In this document: in pieces, positions 14,841 to 21,014 of the stretch
Numbering within the stretch: the first letter of the stretch is position 1
Layout of the letters: each line of letters starts with the position of its first letter
Assembly (NCBI GenBank): GCA_964589725.1
Contig: CAZPUJ010000104.1
Location: 1-21,014, forward strand
Direction: 5' to 3'
Source of the DNA: CAYSHJ01 sp964589725
Lineage (GTDB): Bacteria; Planctomycetota; Planctomycetia; Planctomycetales; Planctomycetaceae
DNA: 21,014 nt
Position numbers and translations under genes: made by a program
Notes under the pieces: generated by a model
What the model saw: the letters and a program-made list of their open reading frames with translations, nothing else
Told to the model about the DNA's origin: nothing
Databases searched by the model: none

Positions 14841-17540
14841 TTACTCTTCCGGCTGGTCGGCCTTCTTTTTCGTTTTCTTGGACGGCTTTTTCTTCGGCGG
14901 CTTCTTCTTATCTGCGGGCTTTTTCTTCGCAGGCTTCGAGGCGTTGGATTCCGTCTTGTCGGCCTTCTTGCGGAAGCCGGAACGGCCACGGCGTTTTTTC
15001 GATGGGCCTTTGGCGGCGCGTTCGGCCAACCAGATCAGAGCTTCATCGAGTTGGACCGACTCGATCGTGCGATCCTTCGGCAGCGAGGCGAACACCTCGC
15101 CGTGGCGGACGTAGGGGCCGTAACGACCTTCGTAGATCGCGATCGTTTCACCGTCATCGGGATGATTGCCGAGTTCACACAACGGCGTCGGTGCCACTTT
15201 GACGCGGGCTTGTTTCAGTAGTTCGACGGCGGCCGCAAGGTCGATCGTCAGCACGTCGCCGTCCTTCGGGAGCGACTTGTACGTCTTGTCGTGCAGCACG
15301 TACGGTCCGAAGCGACCGATCCCGGCGGAGACAGTCTTGCTGGTTTCGGGATGAGTGCCCAACTCGCGAGGAAGTGACAGCAGTTTCAGCGCGAGGTCTT
15401 GCGTCACGGCGCTGGGATCGATGTTCTTCGGGATGCTGACTCGCTTCGGCTTCGGTTGGTCATCGACGACGTCGCCGACTTGCAGGTACGGCCCGAACGG
15501 ACCATTGCGGGAATAAATCGGCAGTCCGTCCGGGTGCATGCCCAGCGACACGGGGCCTTGCTTCTTCAGCGCCAGCAATTTCTCGGCCAACTCGTTGGTG
15601 ATGTCGGCGGGGGCGAGATCGCTGGGGATCGACGCGGTTTCCGGTTCGGCGTCGGTTTCCTTTTGCAGGAATGGGCCCCAACGGCCGACTCGAATTTTCG
15701 CGTCCAGGCCACTCAATTCGAGCGTGCAGGCGTCGCGCGGATCGATCAATTCCTCGTGGGCTTTGACCTGTTCATCGAGCCCACCCTTTCCGCAGTAAAA
15801 TTCCCGCAGGTACGGCAAACGCTCGGCTGTGCCGCTGGCGACCTCGTCGAGCTGTTCTTCCATCTTTGCGGTGAAGCCGACATCGACGAGATTCGGAAAA
15901 TGTTTTTCGAGCAGCCGCGTCACGGCCATCGCAGTAAACGTCGGAATGAGTTGATTGCCGCTCTTTCGCACATAGCCGCGGTCTTGCACGGTGCTGATGA
16001 TGCTGGCGTAGGTCGACGGCCGGCCGATGCCGTCGGATTCCAGTTCGCGGACCAGCGTGGCTTCGGTGAATCGAGCCGGCGGCTTCGTTTCGTGCTTCAA
16101 CGATTCGAGTTGTTGCAGCGAGACGACTTCTTGTTCGCGCAGCGGCGGCAGGGCGGACTCTTGATCGTCGAGGGCCGCATCGGGATCGTCGATTCCCTCG
16201 ACGTAGGCTCGGAAGAAACCGGGGAACTCAACGTGCCGACCCGTCGCGCGGAATTCGGAGTCGCTGGCGTTGATCGTGGCGGTGATGAATTGCAGCCGCG
16301 CCTCGGTCATTTGCGTGGCCATCGTCCGCATCCAGATCAGCGTATACAGCCGCGCGGATTGGCCCGACAGGCCCTGTTCATCGGCCGTGAGCATTTGTGT
16401 TCCGGCGGGGCGAATCGCTTCGTGAGCTTCTTGCGCTCCTTTCGCCTTCGTCGTGTATTGCCGCGGTTGAGGGCTCAGATAATCGGTGCCGTACTTCTCT
16501 TGGATGCGTCGCCGCGAAGCACCGATCGCTTCGCCGGAAAGGTTGACACTGTCGGTTCGCATGTAGGTGATGTGGCCGTCTTCGTACAACCGCTGAGCAA
16601 TCTGCATCGTTTCCTTGGCCGAGAGGCCGAGCTTGCGGTTCGACTCTTGCTGCAACGTACTGGTCGTGAACGGCGGATAGGGCCGGCGGAGTTCGCTCCG
16701 TTCTTTGATGCTGCTGACTTGCCAAGATGCTGTAGCCAGACGATCTCGTAACGCTTCGACCTGCGGCTGATCGAGTAACAGCACGTCGGCACCAGGTTTC
16801 AGTTTGCCGGTGTTTTCGTCGAAGTCCTTGCCGGTGGCAACTCGCTGGCCGACGACCGAAACCAACTCGGCGGCGAATTTCGCGGAAGCGTCATTCGCGA
16901 GACTGGCCTTGAGATCCCAATACGTCGCACTGTGGAATGCCAGCCGTTCCAGTTCTCGTTGCACGAGCACTCGTACGGCCACCGATTGAACTCGCCCCGC
17001 CGAAAGCTTGGGAGCGATCTTTTTCCACAGCAGCGGACTGAGCCGATAGCCGTACAGCCGATCGAGCACGCGTCGCGTCTCTTGCGCGGCGACCAAGTTC
17101 TCGTCGAGTTTGCGTGTCGAATTGATCGCTTCTTGAATCGCCTCTTTGGTGATTTCGGAGAACACCATCCGCTTGACGGGGACTTTCGGCTTCAGCACTT
17201 CGCACAAGTGCCAGCCGATGCTTTCGCCTTCGCGGTCTTCGTCCGTCGCCAGGATCAGTTCGTCGGCGTTCTTGAGCGCGTCTTTGAGTTCCGAAACGAG
17301 CTTCTTCTTTTCCGGAGGGACGATGTAGAGGGGCTCAAAGTCTTTGTCGAAGTTCACCCCGAAGCTGGCCCAGGGTTCTTTTTTCAATGCGGCGGGGATT
17401 TCTTTGGCTCCATTGGGGAGGTCGCGGATGTGCCCCATGCTGGCGAGCACTTTGTAGCTCGGTCCCAAGAAGCCGCTGATCTTTTTGGCTTTCGCCGGTG
17501 ACTCGACGATCACCAATCCTTTCAAACGCTTTCCGGCCAC
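14841..17540 (-). CDS. topA: DNA topoisomerase I (type IA)
   Basis: An 899-aa type IA topoisomerase that relaxes negative supercoils. It opens with LVIVESPAKAKKI (Glu13), has the TOPRIM triad in ATDEDREGES (Asp100, Asp102, Glu104) and the catalytic Tyr326 in HITYMRTDS. The C-terminal third has four GxxGP[FY] units near residues 617, 680, 743 and 808, fitting the TOPRIM C-terminal repeat instead of cysteine zinc ribbons, of which none is seen. A Lys-rich tail (KKKPADKKKPPKKK) ends the protein. I place the start at the GTG at 17540: AAGGA lies 7 nt before it and the protein then begins three residues from the usual topA N-terminus. The frame is open to an ATG at 17576, but that codon lies inside a hairpin repeat and has no ribosome site. 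The gene is divergent from the PpiD-like gene. Confidence 0.96.
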   Translation of the reverse strand: MAGKRLKGLVIVESPAKAKKISGFLGPSYKVLASMGHIRDLPNGAKEIPAALKKEPWASFGVNFDKDFEPLYIVPPEKKKLVSELKDALKNADELILATDEDREGESIGWHLCEVLKPKVPVKRMVFSEITKEAIQEAINSTRKLDENLVAAQETRRVLDRLYGYRLSPLLWKKIAPKLSAGRVQSVAVRVLVQRELERLAFHSATYWDLKASLANDASAKFAAELVSVVGQRVATGKDFDENTGKLKPGADVLLLDQPQVEALRDRLATASWQVSSIKERSELRRPYPPFTTSTLQQESNRKLGLSAKETMQIAQRLYEDGHITYMRTDSVNLSGEAIGASRRRIQEKYGTDYLSPQPRQYTTKAKGAQEAHEAIRPAGTQMLTADEQGLSGQSARLYTLIWMRTMATQMTEARLQFITATINASDSEFRATGRHVEFPGFFRAYVEGIDDPDAALDDQESALPPLREQEVVSLQQLESLKHETKPPARFTEATLVRELESDGIGRPSTYASIISTVQDRGYVRKSGNQLIPTFTAMAVTRLLEKHFPNLVDVGFTAKMEEQLDEVASGTAERLPYLREFYCGKGGLDEQVKAHEELIDPRDACTLELSGLDAKIRVGRWGPFLQKETDAEPETASIPSDLAPADITNELAEKLLALKKQGPVSLGMHPDGLPIYSRNGPFGPYLQVGDVVDDQPKPKRVSIPKNIDPSAVTQDLALKLLSLPRELGTHPETSKTVSAGIGRFGPYVLHDKTYKSLPKDGDVLTIDLAAAVELLKQARVKVAPTPLCELGNHPDDGETIAIYEGRYGPYVRHGEVFASLPKDRTIESVQLDEALIWLAERAAKGPSKKRRGRSGFRKKADKTESNASKPAKKKPADKKKPPKKKPSKKTKKKADQPEE

Positions 17541-17567
17541 ACTGTATTCCTTCGTTGATTTCCGCAA

Positions 17568-17609
17568 GACGGACATGCTTGTCCGTCAGGGTCGGACAGG
17601 GCGTCCGAC
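17568..17609. repeat. Tandem hairpins upstream of topA
   Basis: Two perfect stems lie side by side: GACGGACA/TGTCCGTC with a TGCT loop (17568-17587) and GTCGGAC/GTCCGAC with an AGGGC loop (17591-17609). Both are built on the same GTCGGAC/GTCCG core. The first contains the alternative topA ATG. A further near-palindrome, GCCCGCGAGCC with GCTCGGCGGG, follows at 17631-17655. They are in the divergent topA/PpiD-like promoter region and look like intergenic repeat elements. Confidence 0.6.
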
Positions 17610-17663
17610 GGACTTTTCTTGGCGACATCAGCCCGCGAGCCGTATGCTCGGCGGGGGCAGACC

Positions 17664-17691
17664 TTGTCGCTCAATACCCCCCGGCTACAAT
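17664..17691 (+). promoter_or_regulatory. Candidate promoter for the PpiD-like gene
   Basis: TTGTCG at 17664-17669 and TACAAT at 17686-17691 are separated by 16 bp. The -10 differs from the TATAAT consensus at one base. Transcription from near 17698 gives a leader of about 130 nt. Confidence 0.45.
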
Positions 17692-17829
17692 CCGATGCGT
17701 TGTCGGCCGGGGCAAAGAGCGGGAATACGTACTCGCCCGTTTCTTCGGCTGTCAAGGACTGACGGTGCGCCGCTCCGGGCTGAATGTGGGACGGCTCCGC
17801 GCCACATCACCTATTTTGAGGTGCGTCGT

Positions 17830-20430
17830 ATGGCTCATTCGATGAACTTTTTCCGCCGCAATCTTAAGCCGTTGATGGCGGCGTTGACGTTGATGTCCAT
17901 GATCTCGTTCGTGTTCATGGACGACTCGATGCAATCGCACAGCCGCCTGCTGATTCCGCTGGTCTTCGGCATGTTCGCCGGTGGAGCGGCGTTCATTTGG
18001 GGCACTCGCAGCGGCCGGCAGAACGAATTTATGGCGATGGGTTTTGTCGTCGGCATCATCTTCGGGCTGACCATCACCACGTTCAGTGCGCGCGACGACG
18101 CCAGTCAAGCTACGCTGGCCGGGCTGACTCAGCGAGACATCTTCAATTTGAAGAACCGCCGGGAAAAGGCCAATCGAATCGTCGCCTCACTGTATCGCAA
18201 ATCGCATCCGATCCCGAAAGAGGTGTTCGATCGCGGCCCGTTCATGTTGCAGTTCTATCAAATGCAGGTGGAGCAAGCTCTCAGCCGCGTGCAGTTCAAT
18301 TTCGGACGCGACCTGGAACAAGACGTCGTCTTCGGGCACTTGCTGCGGCAAGAGGGCCAGCGGTTGGGAATCGTGATCAGTGATGAGGCAATCTCCGACT
18401 TCATCAAGATGGTCGCCAACAACAATCTGTCGACCGGCGACTTCCAAGCGGTGCGTCAAGAACTGAACCTCACCGACCACCACATTTACGAAATTCTGCG
18501 TGACGAACTGGTCGCGCGCCGAGCGGCCGAGTTGACGTTCCCGCGGATCGTCTCCACCCCGGAACAGCTTTGGCAGGACTTCCGCAAAATCGCGGTCAAG
18601 CAACAGATCCAGGCCACAACGATTCCCGTGGACCCGTTCGTGAAAAGCATTTCGGAGCCATCATCCAGCCAGTTATCGGAATTCTTCAAAGAGCATGTGG
18701 AGAAATTCCCCGGATTGAAGGGAGAGCCAGGCTTCCGACAGCCCAACAAAGTTCGCTTGGCGTATCTTGAAGCCGACTACGAAGCGATCGAAGCCAAAAT
18801 GACTCCGCCGTCCGACGAGGTCGTCGCGACGTACTACGCCGATAACAAAGAGTTTTATCGCGAGAAAACTCCCCCGAGCGACACCGAAAAACTGGAAACC
18901 GACAAGCCGGACGGTGAACCCGCAACGCAAGACGGCGAAAAGAAAGACGGCGAGTCGAATCCGAAGCCCGACTTGAACGACAAATCGACGGAATCGAAAG
19001 CGGGGGACAAGCCCAAAGAAAAAGAAGACAAACCCGAACCGGAAAAAGAAGACAAGCCGGAAGCAACCGACAATTCGAAAGGCGACAAGCCCAAGGAAGA
19101 AAAGCCGGCGCAAGCATCGAAGTCCGAATCGCAAGGCGCAGCCGGCGATGATCAGGTCGCCAGCGGGAAAGACGCAGAAGAAAAGCCAACAAATTCCGAC
19201 GACAAGCCGGCGGAGTCGAAGCAGTCCGACGAGTCCAAGACCGACAAACCGAAAGAGGAAACCAAGAAAGAGGCGCCCTCGAAGGACGAGCCGAAAGCAG
19301 AAGATGCGAAGAAAGACGCGCCGGATCAACCGGCCAACGCGACGAAGACCGACGACGATGCGGAATCCAAACCCAAAAAGTCAGAACCGCGTTACAAGTC
19401 GTTCGAGGAGGTTCGTGGTGAGATTCTCGATAAGTTGCTCAAGGACAAGACAGTCGAAGAGATGCGGAATCGCGCTGACGCTGTGGTCGCCAAAATGCGG
19501 GAATTGGGGTCGTACTTCGATCCGAAGAATCCAGACCAGAACGACAAGTCGAATAAATCGCGTGGGCAAATCGCGTTCGAGTTGAAGACATTGGCTGATA
19601 ATCAAGGCCTGAAGTATGTCGAGACGACGTTGCTTTCAGCCGCGGAATTGAGCACGTCCGAAGAATACAAAGTCGGTCAAGCCACCGATCCACTCGACAA
19701 TCCGCAGGACCGATCGGGGTCCGCGACGGTGGTGCAGAACGTGTTCGACCCGCGTAACGACAGTACCTACACGCCGGATGTGGCTCAAGAACCGGACACG
19801 AAGAATCGCTTCGCCTATTGGGTGATCGAACGAGTCGAGGCGCATGTGCCCACTTTGGAAGAGATCGGTGTCCGTGAACAAGTCATCCAGGCTTGGAAGC
19901 TGTCCCTGGCGCGGCCGAAGGCGGAAGAGCGAGCGAAAGAAATCGCCAAGCAAGCGTCCGACGACAAGAAACCACTGACCGAGGTCATCGCCGGACAAAC
20001 AGTCACTGGCGGTGAAGACGGCCTGTTATTGACCGTCGTCGAGCCACCCGAGTTCGCACACTACACGCAGCAAGGAGCGTCGGCTCCGCAACTCAACCCG
20101 CTTGACATGAGCAACTCGCCGGTCGAGTCGTCAAAGATTGCCGGGCTGGACAAGATCGACGACGAGTTTCTGAAGGCCGTTCACAACCAAGCGGTCGAGA
20201 CCACGACGGTGATTCCGAACGCGGATCGTTCAGCGTTTATTGTTGTCCATCTGATGAGCCGCACGGAGATTCCCGCCGACGAGGAGGCTCCGCAACGGAA
20301 GGATTTTCTGGAGCATTGGGCGTTCAGCCGGGCGGCTGACCAGTTGGCATCGGTCACTTCGTATCCGTTGCGGCGCGAGTGGTCGGAATCGCTGGAGCGG
20401 AAGTACGGCGTCACGTGGCCGGTCAAGTGA
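17830..20430 (+). CDS. PpiD/SurA-like membrane-anchored periplasmic protein with a disordered insert
   Basis: An 866-aa protein. Three hydrophobic segments (about 13-30, 40-58 and 67-85) anchor it; E. coli PpiD has one. A SurA-N-like chaperone region follows (about 150-240), with LLRQEGQRLGIVISDEAISDF and ELNLTDHHIYEILRDELVARR typical of the family. Residues about 345-520 are a low-complexity run of Lys, Glu, Asp, Pro and Ser. After it the family pattern resumes with FEEVRGEILDKLLKDKTVEEM and later YWVIERVEAHVPTLEEI. In PpiD the catalytic parvulin domain sits between such segments; I see no parvulin motif here, so isomerase activity is doubtful and a chaperone role more likely. The ATG at 17830 follows a TGAGG; the frame is open to 17485, but that part is antisense to topA and repeats. 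It is divergent from topA. Confidence 0.82.
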   Translation: MAHSMNFFRRNLKPLMAALTLMSMISFVFMDDSMQSHSRLLIPLVFGMFAGGAAFIWGTRSGRQNEFMAMGFVVGIIFGLTITTFSARDDASQATLAGLTQRDIFNLKNRREKANRIVASLYRKSHPIPKEVFDRGPFMLQFYQMQVEQALSRVQFNFGRDLEQDVVFGHLLRQEGQRLGIVISDEAISDFIKMVANNNLSTGDFQAVRQELNLTDHHIYEILRDELVARRAAELTFPRIVSTPEQLWQDFRKIAVKQQIQATTIPVDPFVKSISEPSSSQLSEFFKEHVEKFPGLKGEPGFRQPNKVRLAYLEADYEAIEAKMTPPSDEVVATYYADNKEFYREKTPPSDTEKLETDKPDGEPATQDGEKKDGESNPKPDLNDKSTESKAGDKPKEKEDKPEPEKEDKPEATDNSKGDKPKEEKPAQASKSESQGAAGDDQVASGKDAEEKPTNSDDKPAESKQSDESKTDKPKEETKKEAPSKDEPKAEDAKKDAPDQPANATKTDDDAESKPKKSEPRYKSFEEVRGEILDKLLKDKTVEEMRNRADAVVAKMRELGSYFDPKNPDQNDKSNKSRGQIAFELKTLADNQGLKYVETTLLSAAELSTSEEYKVGQATDPLDNPQDRSGSATVVQNVFDPRNDSTYTPDVAQEPDTKNRFAYWVIERVEAHVPTLEEIGVREQVIQAWKLSLARPKAEERAKEIAKQASDDKKPLTEVIAGQTVTGGEDGLLLTVVEPPEFAHYTQQGASAPQLNPLDMSNSPVESSKIAGLDKIDDEFLKAVHNQAVETTTVIPNADRSAFIVVHLMSRTEIPADEEAPQRKDFLEHWAFSRAADQLASVTSYPLRREWSESLERKYGVTWPVK

Positions 20431-20449
20431 GCGGTGGCGATTGATCGCG

Positions 20450-20485
20450 GCTTGCTGGACTTCGTCCAACAGGCGGAGTAATTTT
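20450..20485 (+). terminator. Candidate terminator after the PpiD-like gene
   Basis: A stem of about 10 pairs with one mismatch and one G-T pair (20450-20460/20464-20474, TTC loop, core TGGAC/GTCCA) starts 19 bp after the stop codon. GGAGTAATTTT follows, a short T-run that fits an intrinsic terminator on the plus strand. Confidence 0.45.
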
Positions 20486-20771
20486 CCGCGTACATGCGGC
20501 TGTTCGCTGTACGTTTGGCTTTGGCTGGCGGCGGCAGCCATGGTGTCTGGTCGCGAAAACTGACATTGGCAGTGGCGGACGATCGTCTGCTTCCCCGCTT
20601 CACAACGATTTGTCGCAGCGTGACTCCTTCCGCTGGTGAAGTCGGGTGAAAAGTCCCAACGGACCGCGAGCTTGGTCACTCGGCGGGGTTTGTTATTTTC
20701 GGATGGCCGAGTCATCGGCCGGTTGTCGGTAAGTGCGGGAAACGAGACGCGAGGGCATTTCCAAAAAAACG
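20486..20771. other. Intergenic stretch, no gene seen
   Basis: This stretch lies between the PpiD-like gene's terminator and the second MITE-like element. The minus strand is open for some distance, but its frame continues antisense through the end of the PpiD-like gene and the translation looks random. I see no RNA gene. A promoter for the ABC ATPase could lie here or within the element. Confidence 0.4.
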
Positions 20772-20890
20772 GTAGCGGGTCAATTTGAAGAAGTCCCGGG
20801 TGGCACGCCCTGCCAAGGGCGTGGAGACTCGAAAGGACAATTCCACGCCCTTCGATGACTCAGGGCGTGCCACCCACAATGACCCACTAC
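20772..20890. mobile_element. MITE-like element, copy 2 (119 bp)
   Basis: It is nearly identical to the element at 9728-9847 in the same orientation, with about six substitutions and one missing base. The ends are GTAGCGGGTC and GACCCACTAC, so one base of the left terminal repeat has changed. The internal nested stems are intact. CCAAAAAAA occurs on the left (20761-20769) and again at the right end (20890-20898), like a target-site duplication, though a run of A is weak evidence alone. It lies 19 bp upstream of the ABC ATPase start. Confidence 0.8.
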
Positions 20891-20909
20891 CAAAAAAAGG
20901 ATCGGGCGA

Positions 20910-21014
20910 ATGAGCCACAAGGACAAAGACACGTCGGCGAGCAACAGCGTGATGATTGAAGCTCGCGGCTTGAGCAAGTTTTACGGCCCGTTTGCGGCCA
21001 CACAAAACGTGACG
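20910..21014 (+). CDS. ABC transporter ATP-binding protein (partial, runs off the right edge)
   Basis: The first 35 codons of an ABC ATPase are present. After a polar leader (MSHKDKDTSASNSV) the sequence MIEARGLSKFYGPFAATQNVT is the usual first strand of the nucleotide-binding domain, with the A-loop Tyr at residue 25 (KFYG). The Walker A motif would lie just beyond the window. AAGGA lies 8 nt before the ATG at 20910, supporting this start; an in-frame ATG at 20952 would give a shorter N-terminus. The KFYGPFAAT pattern is common in ATPases of ABC-2-type exporters, but the class cannot be fixed from this fragment. The ribosome site is formed by bases directly next to the MITE-like element. Confidence 0.85.
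   Translation, partial: MSHKDKDTSASNSVMIEARGLSKFYGPFAATQNVT

Noticed and set aside
15399..16751. 450-codon plus-strand ORF
   Set aside because: It lies wholly antisense to topA, whose catalytic motifs are clear. Its Arg-rich translation has no recognisable domain; long antisense frames are expected in GC-rich DNA.
17485..17829. N-terminal extension of the PpiD-like frame by 115 codons
   Set aside because: It overlaps the topA start on the other strand and runs through hairpin repeats and the candidate promoter; the ATG at 17830 has a ribosome site and gives a normal membrane anchor.
18673..19329. Hydrophobic minus-strand ORF of 218 codons resembling a membrane protein
   Set aside because: It is the reverse complement of the Lys/Glu/Asp-rich stretch of the PpiD-like gene; AAG, GAA and GAC codons read backward give Phe, Leu and Val, so the hydrophobicity is an artefact.
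20230..20715. 161-codon minus-strand ORF after the PpiD-like gene
   Set aside because: About 40% is antisense to the PpiD-like gene, the rest has no similarity I recognise, and the candidate terminator lies inside it.

Overview
The window looks like a chromosomal segment of a planctomycete (Planctomycetota). The strongest sign is the PSCyt1/DUF1549/DUF1553 cytochrome-like protein followed 23 bp later by a Tat-exported DUF1501 protein, a pairing amplified in that phylum. GC-rich codon use, frequent divergent and convergent gene pairs, and many short palindromic repeats between genes agree with this. No rRNA, tRNA, CRISPR array, phage gene or transposase is visible.

Layout, left to right. Positions 1-74 hold the 5' end of a minus-strand gene starting with a lipoprotein-like signal. 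Then come the DUF1549/DUF1553 and DUF1501 genes (+, 447-4357). A hairpin-rich convergent gap separates them from a minus-strand pair: a creatinase/prolidase-fold (M24) protein that has lost most metal ligands, and an MFS transporter of the anion:cation symporter type (4568-7077). The transporter is divergent from an alpha-ketoglutarate-semialdehyde-type aldehyde dehydrogenase (+, 7231-8802); the shared promoter region carries a 12-bp direct repeat that looks like an operator. These three genes could form a small catabolic locus. Next are an unrecognised lipoprotein (-), a MITE-like element, a TolC-family outer-membrane lipoprotein (+), an M42 aminopeptidase (-), a 76-aa BON-domain protein (+) behind a long leader, plsY (-), topA (-), and a PpiD/SurA-like membrane-anchored protein (+) in which a charged low-complexity stretch stands where a parvulin domain would be expected. 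The window ends in a second copy of the MITE-like element, 19 bp upstream of the first 35 codons of an ABC-transporter ATPase.

Most genes are housekeeping or phylum-typical. The signals most worth a second look are: (1) the two copies of a ~120-bp transposase-free element with nested inverted repeats that can fold in two alternative ways, each flanked by a short direct repeat; (2) the metal-ligand-poor M24 protein beside a transporter and dehydrogenase; (3) the PpiD-like protein with a disordered stretch in place of its catalytic domain; (4) the palindrome whose one arm encodes the last residues of the MFS transporter; and (5) the start of topA, which is better placed at a GTG than at the ATG lying inside a hairpin repeat. 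I did not find convincing evidence for a wholly new multi-gene system.
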